From Haemonchus contortus (lineage: Eukaryota; Nematoda; Chromadorea; Rhabditida; Trichostrongylidae), in contig LS997563.1 in assembly GCA_000469685.2 (NCBI GenBank), positions 22,558,897-22,622,896 of the forward strand: 64,000 bases of DNA. The letters are read 5' to 3'. Below, piece after piece: positions 8,663 to 58,400 of this stretch. Made by a program: the position numbers and the translations under genes. How positions within the stretch are numbered: the stretch's first letter is position 1; every line of letters starts with the position of its first letter. The notes beneath the pieces are model-generated. The model had not been told where the DNA came from, did not search any database, and saw only the letters and a list, made by a program, of their open reading frames with translations.

Positions 8663-11476
8663 TTGACACCAAAATGTGTCCTTTTGAACGCGCGAAGCCT
8701 TGTAAATAAAATTTCACATCTACATTGCCTCGTAAGTGCCTTGAAGCCTCATATTGTGTTTGTTACAGAATCTTGGCTAACCAAAAACATCACCAATTCC
8801 GAAATTTGTTCTGATTTTCCATACTCCATTCTCAGGAAAGATAGGTCCATTAGAAAGGGCGGAGGGGTCTGTGTTCTGATACATATCTTAGTATCCTACG
8901 AAAATATCGTTTTCGATGATAGGCGTCTAAAATCTGACGTCATTTGTTTTGACACCCTCGTGCCGACCAGACACCGTTTCATACTTGTGTACAGGCCTCC
9001 AAATTCCTCCGTCTCACAAGATGAAGACCTCATTACTATTCTGTTTGATCTCGCCTCAGCGGTGACCTCCCCCACCACAATCTTGGGGGACCTGAACCTA
9101 AGCATTGATTGGTGTAATCGGACGGGCGTCTCGGCTCCAGAGAATAGATTCCTATCGATTTTCGATGCTCTCTCGCTGATCCAATACGTTGACTTCCCAA
9201 CACGGCAGGAGAAAATACTGGATGTTGTGCTTTCGCCCCCGGGAACCATTACCCATACTAGATCCCTACCACCTTTATCGAGCTCTGACCACTCTATGGT
9301 ATCCTTTAACTTGACTAGCATCCATAAGAAAGAGGAACGACGCATTTCAAGAGACTATCACCATATGAATAAAGAGAGCATATCGTATCATCTTAGCAAG
9401 ATCAACTGGCTTGAGACCTTTTCCGATTTTAATGACATTGATGATATCTATGCTAGATTCACTTGTATCATCCACAATCTTATCAAGCAATTTGTTCCTC
9501 TTAAGTGTAGTGAAACTCGTATGGATAGCTATCCGCAGCACATCTTGAACTTATTAGAACAGCGAGAGAGGATCTTTGAAGAAAACTCGAATGTACCTGA
9601 TTCAAACTCATTCTCGTATCTGAGTAGAGAACTTGACCGCCATTTGAAGCGCTTCCTCAGCTATAAGGTTAAGAAGTTAGCCGAGAGAGGCAACATCAAG
9701 CATTTAGCGGCGCACGTAAATAAATTCCTTAAACAAAGAGGAGCTAAGTGTAGTCTACTGGGACTGAATGGTGAAAAATACATCACTGATCATGATAAAG
9801 CTGAGGCTCTTGCCGACTATTTTGAAAGTGTTTTCACCCCAGCCTCGGACAGACTTCACTCCGCTCCCTGTATTACTGATAAGTGCCTAGCTTTCCCGAT
9901 CATTACCTCACAAACGGTGTATAAACATCTCAGGAGCCTGAAGCCCTCCTTTTCGCTAACTGCTTATGGTGTGCCTCAATTCTTTTTCAAAGAGTTTGCT
10001 AAAGAATTTGCAGTCCCTCTTGTCCACATGTACAACATATCCTTTCTTCTGAAACAGGTCCCATCCATCTGGAAGCTCGCAATTGTCACACCCATTCCTA
10101 AGTCCAGTGACACAAATCTTGTCTCGAACTTCCGACCCATAAGTATCTTATGTACACCCCTGAAAGTATTGGAGAAAATAGTTAAGGAGTTCCTACTTGA
10201 TTGGGTCACTGAACTGAGATGCATTCCTACTCAGCAGCACGGATTCCTTCCTGGCGCCTCAACGTGCTCGCAACTGATTGATTGCACTCACTCTTGGATT
10301 GAGGCAATCAATGCTGGGAGGAAGGTCTCCATTGTCTACTTTGACTTAACCAAAGCCTTTGATACTGTGTGTAGATCCGGCCTATTAGCTAAACTTGAAA
10401 GCATTGGTGTCCGAGGATCGGCACTTGGGTGGTTCCAGTCGTATTTGACAGGATGGAAAATGAGAGTCCGCTTTGATGATTATGTATCCACATCTAGAGA
10501 ATGCACTTCGGGAGTCCCTCAGGGAGGCAGCCTTTCGCCACTTCTCTTTCTTATTTACACTTATGACCTCGTGAGCCATATTCGAATTGATACCAGACTT
10601 CAGATAGCAGCCTATGCTGACGATATAAAAATATCCGTTGCTTTTAATGAAAATGATAAAGAAAGCGCCCAAAATCTTCTCAATCTGGCCGTAAAGAAGA
10701 TGAACAATTGGTGTACCCAATGGGGACTCAATATCAATCTGAAGAAAACTCATCTGCTCACACTAGGACTGCCCCAATTGGAAGTCTGCTTCCCTGATGG
10801 AACTCCAATAAGAAAGTGTGATAGTACAAAAGATCTTGGAGTGAATTTGACCGAAAGCCTGAAGTGGAGCGCTCACATAGAAACTGTTTCCGAAAAGGGA
10901 CTCAAGCTAGTCCACATGCTGTTCAGAAATATACATAGTTCCGAAACTACAGTCTGGATTAAGCTGTATAGAATGTATGTTATACCCGTAATAGAGTACT
11001 GTAGTCCTGTGTGAAGTCCTTCTTCAGTGGGTGATGTTCAAAAAATAGAAAGAATTCAGAGAACCTTTACCAGGATTCTTTTTTACCGAGTCTTCCCTTC
11101 CAGAAATTATCCACAGGCCTTACCCGAGTATCAAGAACGTCTGAAGAGATTGAATTTGAAAAGTCTTTACTACAGACGGGTTCAATCAGATTTAATTTTA
11201 GCATCCAAGCTTCTGAAAGGTGAACTTCGCATTAAGCCGTCGACTTACTGGACGTTTTTACCTACATCAGGCCGAAGAGGATCTTTTCGAATTCTTGACC
11301 ACAAGATGGGCAAGTGGCGTCGCGAACTGTGGTTGAACAGCTTCACTGTTAGAACTGCGAAATGGCTGGAAGCTCTGCCCTCACGGCTCTCGGAACTCAC
11401 AAACTCCGACCAATTCAAAAGAGCCATTAAAAAGATCAATGTTCTAGAGTCACTAGGCATTCCTGATGTTGTCTGA
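8663..11476 (+). pseudogene. CR1-like LINE ORF2 (endonuclease-RT), one nonsense codon
   Basis: An almost intact 938-codon frame. The N-terminal APE-type endonuclease shows VLLNARSLVNK (about residue 5), FVTESWL, GGGVCVL, the LGDLNL block and the SSDHSMVSF active-site end (about 210). The RT shows IPKSSDTNLVSNFRPIS, motif A IVYFDLTKAFDTV, motif B SGVPQGGSLSPLLF and motif C IAAYADDIKIS with an intact YADD. The only interruption I see is TGA at 11012-11014, within EYCSPV*SPSSVGD. Related proteins have Trp there, so TGG to TGA is the likely change. The same frame then runs on through DVQKIERIQRTFTRI to the stop at 11474-11476. The frame upstream of 8663 is open for a few codons, so the true start may be slightly earlier. 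No poly-A or duplication was identified at the 3' end. Confidence 0.85.
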
Positions 11477-12203
11477 GGCTGAGCTTGCCCCACCCTCATA
11501 TACTCGTTTCATGGATCACTTGAATGATTGTTCTCCAAACAGTTTTTAGTGTGTTCGTTTCAATATCCCGATCTTTCTCACACTGATCTTGCCTGGATCT
11601 TATCCTCCAAAACTATTCTAGGCTTCTGACCGGCTACTTGATGTTTCTGATGGAAGTTTTCTCCTTGCTCGTGGACCAATGGTCTAGTGGCTGGTTGAAG
11701 GCTCCGGGCGCATGCATGTGGGTCGTACACTTTACTCCCCTAGCTTTCCGTTTCCACGAGGGAGGTCGGTATACCCGTGTCCCGAAGTTGCGGTAAGCCC
11801 CTATGACCCCTAAGGTGGCGACTGGGCACCATAGCCGACTGGTGCAGGAGGGTATTGTGTCCGAACTTACGCGCATGCGGGTTGGAGCTGACACGGTGTC
11901 GCTGGGACGCATTGGGCTAGGAACGAGCAGTTAACCGCCATCCAAGCAGCAAGTGCCTTTGTTTTTCATACTTTGGGACACAAATGAGTTAAATTTTCTT
12001 CCTATCTTTTTTTCCAGTCCTATCAAGTGCTTCAGAGAATTAGTTTTTCAACAAGTTTTTTTATTTCTTTGTTACGATCCGTTATGTTCATTTGTATCTA
12101 GATTTGATTTACATAAGTTTATTGTTACTAGCAATCAGACCCTGTTTTACCTTGGTTAGAACCGATGTTTTATAGAAGCGCGTCGGTCGACGCACACTAA
12201 ATA
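11477..12203. other. LINE 3' flank and unassigned sequence
   Basis: Probably includes the 3' UTR of the LINE, whose end could not be fixed. At about 11680-11710 TGGTCTAGTGG fits an RNA polymerase III A-box, but no B-box follows. A T-rich stretch lies at 11985-12120. No gene recognised. Confidence 0.4.
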
Positions 12204-13096
12204 TTGGGTTGTAACATAAGTTCGTAGAGTTTTTTCACAGAGATTTATTTTACCAAAAAACAATAATTATAATAATAAATTAATCAATGATGTACCTTCC
12301 TGTTACTGTTTGCGACCTCCTCCAATCTCTCGACCAATTTGTTGATGCCGTTTCGCCAAAAATCGGACGGTCTGGTGTCGAAGAAGTTGTTGAGCCAGTT
12401 CTCAAGAACCTCTTCGCCATCGAAGGTAACACTCCTCATTTGGTTTGACAGAGAGCGGAAAGGTGGTAGTCGGTAGGTGCAAGACCCGGAGAGTACGGTG
12501 GATACTGAAGAACCTCTCATTCAAGCTTTTGGAGTGCTGTTTTGACGACTTGGGCATTATGGGGCCTGGCGTTGTCGTGGAGCAAGATGACTTGACCTTG
12601 TCTATCGGGTCTTTTCAGCTGAATAGCCTCACTAACACGGTTTAGTTGGGCAATGTAGACCTCCTTGTTGACAGTTGCATTTCGTTCGAGCATTTCCCAG
12701 TGCACCGTTCCTTTCCAGTCTCACCGAACGCAAATCATGACCTATTTTGAGTGAAGATCTTGCTTGACTCTCGGCTTCGGTGCCTCTCCTGGGGCCACCC
12801 AGAGACACGCCTAGGACACCTTCCTCGTACACACTGCATATGTCCCGAGCGGCTTCGGCTGCTTATTGACCTCGATGAAAAGCAGATGTCGAAATTGCTG
12901 ATTTTCTCCTCCTGGATATTCCAATTCTGAGCCAGAAAAAAGGCGTACAACTAGATTACTCAAGAAAAAGAGTAAAACCATTTTATAGAGGAGAAAGAGC
13001 TCTTTCGAATGAATATATACACTTCGCCAAAAAACAAAGCGAATCGTTGTAAAGTGACCCTAACACAAAACTCTACGAACTTATGTTACAACCCAA
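12204..13096 (-). mobile_element. Mariner element with both TIRs, internally deleted
   Basis: Terminal inverted repeats TTGGGTTGTAACATAAGTTC (12204) and its complement ending at 13096, flanked by TA on both sides (12202-12203 and 13097-13098), make an 893-bp copy. The transposase remnant on the minus strand includes GALGN/VHWEMLERN-type sequence at about 12700, YIAQLNRVSEA, LLHDNARPH (second catalytic Asp in HDNARPH) and the C-terminal block SLSNQMRSVTFDGEE. Full mariners are about 1.25-1.3 kb, so roughly 400 bp are missing, mainly the N-terminal DNA-binding part and the region of the first catalytic Asp. Frameshifts occur at about 12520 and 12700. It is inactive but could be mobilised in trans if its TIRs are recognised. 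Confidence 0.85.
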
Positions 13097-14402
13097 TAAA
13101 TAAATAAATAAATAAAGTATCACAGCCTAGCTCTCCCAGCTTTTCGCGGGTCTCCGGGGACTTAGAATTATCGTGCAGTGGGTGTAAACTTGCCTCGGCC
13201 GCTTTCCAGTCTCGTATCATCTGGTGCTGAATGGCTTGAATGTTATAAGCGTATGCGGATCGTCGCCGTAGCAACTCGTAATACAACATTCTCCACAGAT
13301 CCCAGGAGCATCTAAGGAGGCACTCCTTGGGATGGAGGCCTGATTTGGCTTCAGTCGGTGGGTCTCCTCCCTCCGAGAGCTACGCGACATGACACGTTTC
13401 AGAATTGTAGAGAACCTAACTCCATCCAGTGAAAGGCATACCCTGGATAACCGCGCGCTTTCGGTCAGTACATGAAGATTTAGTGAATTTACACTTTGCT
13501 ATAGCCATGAGCGTAGAGGTGACTGAGCACCGCTGTATGGGTACACCCGAGCCTCGTCACGAGATTGAAGGAGTTAACCTTCAGATCCTCTTTGACAGCT
13601 GTCTCCTCCTTTCTCTTTCCACGAGCGAACCAGCGTTTTCCGCGCTGTGCAGCCGAACACAATGGAATAAGGTGTTCCTCATGTGCTGACATTTGATATT
13701 CCTTCCCTTGATGGTTTCTGCTCTTCAGGTCGTTTTTCCGATGGAGAAAAGTTCAGTTGTGATGGTCCAGACGGGAACCGATTTTATTGCCTCGACCTGC
13801 CGTAGGACAAACTTCAGTTTTCAAGACTGAAACTCCAGAGAGGAGGAGTTATGCCTTGAGCCGCGATTTGGTCGAGCTGGTGTACGTGTACGTTTATGTT
13901 TTGTACCAAAGAAGGTGAACTCGTATTTTTATTGAATTGTTAGGCAATGCGCACCTGTCCCCTTCTGGCGTCCGAAATCTTGTTTTTATGCAAGATAACA
14001 CCATTCACCTCAGCAGGAGCACCCATACTCGGTTTTATCGGCGTCGGATTGCACTTCTGCCCTGGCCGGCGAACACTCCCGATTTGAATTCAATGTAAAA
14101 TTGCAAGAGTCGATTTTCGATTTACCCATATTCTATTTTGCTACTTAAAATCCTCGATGGCTGGTTGACAAGGTTTTCTGCAAGCATGGTTTTTGTTAAT
14201 TACCGTCAAGAAGTGCATCCACACGAATGAGCGCAGTTGCCCCATGCTTGTGCAGATTACACCCCTCCCCTCCCCCTTTTTTTCCTCTACAACCTTTTAA
14301 CAGTTACAAGTCAATAGATTGAAAAGTCGATGAGGCTTCATTAATCAAAATATATCACAGATCACACAGTATGAATTGAACAGAAGGTAATTGCATATAA
14401 TA
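13097..14402. other. 3' flank of GPHR, unassigned
   Basis: After an (AAAT)n run at 13097-13116 come short frames (13086-13289 minus; 13429-13689 plus) without recognisable motifs. The GPHR transcript should end between 14402 and about 14280; the minus strand there has AATGAA-like but no clear AATAAA signal. 14245-14290 is a C/T-rich tract. Confidence 0.4.
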
Positions 14403-52833
<38,431 letters not shown>

Positions 52834-52842
52834 TCTTCGTTC

Positions 52843-52850
52843 CTAAAATG
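52843..52850 (-). promoter_or_regulatory. Likely spliced-leader acceptor of GPHR
   Basis: On the minus strand CATTTTAG is followed by GAACGAAGA and then ATG, leaving a 9-base 5' leader. A TTTTAG acceptor with no upstream exon in view is typical of nematode trans-splicing. Confidence 0.5.
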
Positions 52851-54278
52851 GTATATCCATGTGGGAAAAACTGTTAAACAAGAAAGGACAGGAGGGCTTA
52901 TCCTATAATATCGCTGGTAATAAATTGTGGATTCTGCTAAATTGAGAATTTTTATATTTGTGTACACCAGTGCATGGATATATTCCATTATGCAACATTG
53001 ATAACTAATAAGAGAAAAAGATTGACCATGACATCGAAGGCGAAACCCACAAAAAATGGCAGAAGTGAAAAATCAGTGATATACTAATAAATTAGGCTTA
53101 GAGCAACATGACAAAAAAGATAATGCTAACGTAAAAATCTGACATGAACAACAAAACCAACTACTGTAAATGGAACATAAGTCACCACGAAGAAGAAAAC
53201 GGTAGCACCGAATGTATCACTTGAAAAGGAGTTACTCTAATTCGAAAAACTTCAGGCAACTCATTAGTAATGCGTGACTAGTAATGAGAAAAGAAGTGCA
53301 GTGCTGGAACCCGGTATCTACAGTTTGAAATTCGAAAATAAAGAAAAAACGTGCTTGAAGAAAAAAGATGTGATGTAGGCATTATGCGAGATGATGACAC
53401 CGAAAGTGGTGCGGAAGGGGTAGTCAAAATTACATGTCCCCACAATCTCCATCTGTAAATCTCTCCCCTTGTTTTTTTTCATTGTGATGTTAGATACTAC
53501 GTGTCCTACCACCAATACTTTCCCAACCTCTGTGCTCCATCGTGAATGGCGCAGTCTTTACAATTCCGACAGGACACGGTCACTTTGGGTGTCGAATCCA
53601 CCGGAGAAAGTTTCAATGTTTGACTACTTATCATGTTCTAGGCAACTAGGCAGTTTTCAGACCTGACAACGACCCATATGCTACAATTCTGACCCCCAAA
53701 ATGTAGCATTTAGGGGTCAGAGATTAGTCCCATAGGGAAATCACATGAAATACTTTGTTAGAGACTGCACCTTAAGAAGGGAAAGAGGAAACGGTGAAAT
53801 CCCTCAGCCACCCTATCCGAGTTGATAACAATCCTACGACTGTCCTATTACAGCCAACTGCGACATCCGGATCCACGAGGAAATTCTCCTCGGAAATGAT
53901 AATGAGAAGCTACACACCACCAAAGGTTCAACATTGGGAAACAAAGGATTCACTGTCAAAGTATCCAAAAAACGAGCTGCCTTAAGCAACAATTAACCCA
54001 CACGCTAGATTTTTTTTAAAGAGCTTTTAAAAAATCAGTGAAAACGCCTCAAACGGAACCGGCATCCATTATAACATGCAAGGCCCCAAATGCAGTAGCG
54101 ACCATGACACACACGCTTCACTGCTATGACTACTATCAAATTTATGAGAATGTTGACACCCACTTCTTATGATGCTGAGATCATTACCATCATTGTTGAA
54201 GAAGCAACAGATCCGAGATCCGTTCAAGAAATTTTTGTAATATAAAATCCGGCTTGGGATTCTTCTATTGTTATAATA
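52851..54278. other. Spacer between GPHR and the ligase gene, 3' half
   Basis: No host gene recognised. 53665-53780 (gctacaattctga..agactgcaccttaag) is a partial MITE of the AAGGCACAGTTCACGA family. The GPHR promoter, if separate, would be here. Confidence 0.4.
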
Positions 54279-54512
54279 TTAGGTTGATGCATAATTATTG
54301 CGGATTTTTTCGCGGCTCTTTTTCTCTCGAAAGAATTTGACTTTCGAGTTCGGGTTTTTTCTAGAAATGATCTACTTGATTTCCTCTACAAGAATATACT
54401 CGAAAAACCATCCGTATATTCGCGAAATTAGGCTTTACTACTTCGAGAAAGATTGGAAGGTGGCGCACTCATTCCGCGATCTCAGTAACTTTTCAGCGAT
54501 CGTTCATTAGTG
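54279..54512 (+). mobile_element. Mariner 5' part, inverted partner of 54616-55193
   Basis: Starts after TA with TTAGGTTGATGCATAATTAT. The following 230 bp are about 95% identical to the complement of 54962-55193 and contain the transposase N-terminus (IREIRLYYFEKDWKVAHSFR). It stops abruptly at about 54512. Confidence 0.75.
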
Positions 54513-54615
54513 ATCTAGTGAAAGTACACATGATGTCTTGATGGCCAAACACGGCCAAATACGGTCAAACATTTTGATATTTTCCATTCCCCTGCATTTC
54601 ACCTGCCTCTATATA

Positions 54616-55193
54616 TTAGGTTGATGAATAATTAATGCGGATTTTTCCAGCAAATTTTACTTAAAGAAATTACAGAAATACTAAGCAAAGACATATACAA
54701 ATAATTACTCCGGAACTTATTTACCATCTACGTCAAGCACTGCTTCCCACTTATTAGTTAGTCGGATCCCAAGAGCGAAGAATTTTTGATCCTTACGGGC
54801 GATCCACGCCTTGACATCAGCCATCAAGTCATCCAAATCGACGTAACTTCTATTCTCTAGTCATTTTTTTCGATGAACGGTTGACGAGATAATCCATAAA
54901 AGTTTCTGCTGGTGAATATGGCAGATTTAGGGGCAGATCCCATTTCTTGGTTGGTTCTGGCTCATTGTTCGATCGCCGAAAAGTTACTGAGATCGCGGAA
55001 TGAGTGCGCCACCTTCCAATCTTTCTCGAAGTAGTAAAGCCTAATTTCGCGAATATACGGATGAGCTCTTGAGTATATTCCTGTAGAGAAAATCAAGTAG
55101 ATCATTTCTAGAAAAAACCCGAACTCAATAGTCAAACACTTTCGGGAGAAAAAAAGCCGCGAAAAAATCCGCAATAATTATGCATCAACCTAA
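54616..55193 (-). mobile_element. Mariner element, internally deleted, with TA duplication
   Basis: TIRs TTAGGTTGATGAATAATTAA (54616) and the complement of TTAGGTTGATGCATAATTAT (to 55193), with TA at 54614-54615 and 55194-55195. It keeps the N-terminus (IREIRLYYFEKDWK..) at 55100-54965 and the C-terminus (WIARKDQKFFALG..KWEAVLDVDGK*) at 54830-54725. The catalytic middle is deleted. 578 bp. Confidence 0.8.
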
Positions 55194-55444
55194 TACAAGT
55201 GTAAGAAATGTTTGGAGCAAAAATTCGCCTTGCTATTTGAGACTGAAGTAAAACAAAACGGAGCACCACTTAGTGATTATGATTTTAAGGCACACTGATT
55301 ATAATTCCACATCAGTGGCTCTCCCCACGAAGCAAGATGGAAAAAAGCAATGAAAAAAGTGGACGAAATGACGACAACAAAATGCAAAACAAATTGCGAA
55401 AGTGAAAAAAATGCAGAGAAGGCAATGCCTGATCAAGTAAAGTG

Positions 55445-58400
55445 TTAATCCTCTGCAACAAGCGTTTCTTTCAATAGGCTTCTGCCCGTGCCTTCTAGTA
55501 GACCACTGGAGGAACTACTGCTTCCAATTTGCAGCCCTCGTTTTGATGCAACAAACGTGGCATTGTCAACAGTGACCTCAACCTACAAGATGGCCTCAAT
55601 CAGTAACTGAATTGAGCACTTCATTCAGAAACGGATAAATATAACTTGTACGACACACTCACTTCAGTTTCTTCAGGACTCACATTACACTGAGGACTAG
55701 CGCTCCTTGAAGACGCGTTCGATAAGACAGGAGTTTCTTCTTGCGGCACGATCTTGACAAAGACTATCTTGTTATGAATTTAACTTAGCAAAAAATTTGC
55801 TGATTGCCTACATCCTTAGGGAGGTACCGCTTCATTTCGATTCCCTCGCTTGTCTCCACCATATGACCATCATTCTCCATTGTAACAATCTGCAATGAAT
55901 ATGTACTAGAAGCTCAAAAAGACTACGATTCCTCCTCTTCAAACTCCTCGCTTTCCTCTGAACATCGCTATATGTTCATAGAACCAGGCGGATCGACGGC
56001 CTAAGGCCGCGCTCTCCTCCTTTTCGTGTTGAGATTGAAATGTATTATGACACCTACCGTTGCTCCTATTTTCTACTTGAAGAACAATCGTAGCACCCCA
56101 ACATCGAGTAGTAAAAAAAATTCAATAAAATGTTAAGAAGCCTAATTTTCCTAATAAGAAGTATCGTAAAAACAATAATTAAACAACTCAGATGTCTTGT
56201 TCGTAATGAATTTGGACATCTTTATGCAAGTGGTACGGGCTGGAGCGGTTGGGTAGGCGCAGAAGTTGCATAGTTCAAGGGTAGCGGTGCGGGTTGGAAC
56301 TGCGTTGAAGCTGAAGGGTACCCCGTGAAGATCGAGCACTCCCACTATCTGTCACAAAATCCGTTAACACCTGGCGGAGCACCTGAAGAGGTTAATTCAA
56401 GGTTGATGTGGATAGGATCTTAGGCAAGACCAACAGAGCACACATAAGCTTGGAATTCCGTCTACACGGGCGTGACACGCACCGGAATGGGCAACGCCAA
56501 GGATCGAACCTAATATTTCGATTCTAAAAAAGGTCAAACGCGTGCGGTACTTCATATGAGAATTCGCAAACTAGTTTCTACAAGGCCTAGAGGCCAAAAA
56601 AAAATTGTTGAAATGGGCAACGTCCAATGTGTGCTAGGCATAAGTGAACTTACAAAGCTATGTCTATGGTGGCCAGAATCTGCAAACAGATTCCTGGCGG
56701 CGAAATTCAAACTAAAAATTTATAGTTCTGCCAGAGCGCTCTTGTTCTTGTGTTTGTTGTGATGCAAGCGGCGTAACTCAAAAGGTAAGATGTACCTGTA
56801 GAGTGTCAAGGCCATAACCGAAGGGTAGAGTTCCGCCGAAAATCTTATCTTTACCTGATCAATGGCGTCACTTGCGCGAGATCGATCTCGACAGTGTCCC
56901 TTCCTCGCCATAGAAGCCCTGGACTCATTTGTTCCTCCTTGTTCAATGCTTGCATAAGAGTGATGGTTCAGAGGACCATTCAAACCTTCAACTAATGTTA
57001 CTGTTTCATACCTGAAATGAAATATCCGACTGTATTGTAGGACGTGGATCGCACAGAAACTCACCCAAGGTTACGCGTTTGCCTGCGTGCACGAAGTTGT
57101 ATAAGTGCTCGGAACGGAGAGCGGCAAATCGGGCAATTATTGAGCTATGAAAGACTATGGTGTATAAAAGTACTTGTAAGCCCTTGTGAGTCACAAACCT
57201 TGTATCTTAAGGTATCCGCACAATTATTACATATACAGAGGTGACGACATGGTAAAATCACGGTGTCACGAATATCACTCATGCATATGATGCACTCCAG
57301 TCCACATTCGTCAGAGTTTCCATCGGGTGTCAACTCTTTGTTTTCTATACCGAACATTTCCTGCCGAATGAAAGTTGTTATTTAACAATTTCAACAAAAA
57401 GCTCGTCGAGTTCGTTGAATGGTCACTCGTACAAACAATTACTGCTCACCTGGAGAAGGTAAATAACTCCATCGCAGGCGATTTTCTGTCGTAACGGTTT
57501 CAAAATTAGTGCATGACTGCTATCATTTGCAACCTTAACAAAGCGCACAGAGACATGATCAAACTAATTTCACCTAGTTTATCAGACACCTCACATCGAC
57601 TGTGCACATCGTGCTTTGCATTTGCGGCCTGTCGATACCATCTGTTTGAATAACCACCACGATGGGAAAATACAGTCCGCCGGAGTAGGTCAGCTGCAAA
57701 AATGCGCTCGAATTCATTGTGTCTGGGATAAACAATTACACACCATATATCCTACAATATTTAATTCGCTAAGTGTGCCTGTTAGTGTTGTCTGTCGATG
57801 TGGGTGCATGACGATGTGTGTGTTTTACCGGAGATTCGTAACTCCTCTCTCCCTAGACTTACAGGGTTCAAATTTTTAAGGAACACTTTGTACACGATGG
57901 AAACACTAAGGCTCGTGACAGGACATGATAGCAACTGATACGGAGCCTCAGAAAGCAAAAGGCCCAGGATCCGTCTTCTCCTCGTTAATGGTGAAGCTTT
58001 GGCACTTTAGTGCGTGGTGTGGGTTGTTAACGACCGTAGATGTTTGGTGGTAAAAATCTTCCGTCTGTTCCATTGTAAAAGATACGACGTCAGAGTAAGA
58101 TAACAGAGAACTAGTGGTAAGTGTAGTGATAGGGACCGATTATAGGCACAACATTGTAACACAAGGAGGAGTTGGTTCCGTAATTCTGTTCCCACAGCCG
58201 CTCAACACATTTGGAATAGAGACTTGAGATCAGCTTCAATTTTACTCACCAGAGTATTCATCTCACGTTGAATGGCCACTGCGACCAACTAAACCACCCT
58301 TGTAAGAGTGCTCAAATTTGGCAGGACTACATGCTTTAGGATGGAGATGTTAGAGGTTGGTAGTACAATTGCACTCCACCCATAACGGGAGGCGTGCGCG

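Noticed and set aside
56151..56345. 64-codon minus frame MGVLDLHGVPF..
   Set aside because: Another frame of the same stretch joins in phase to the ligase exons and is Pro/Ser/Gln-rich like the family's tail, so that frame was preferred, though tentatively.
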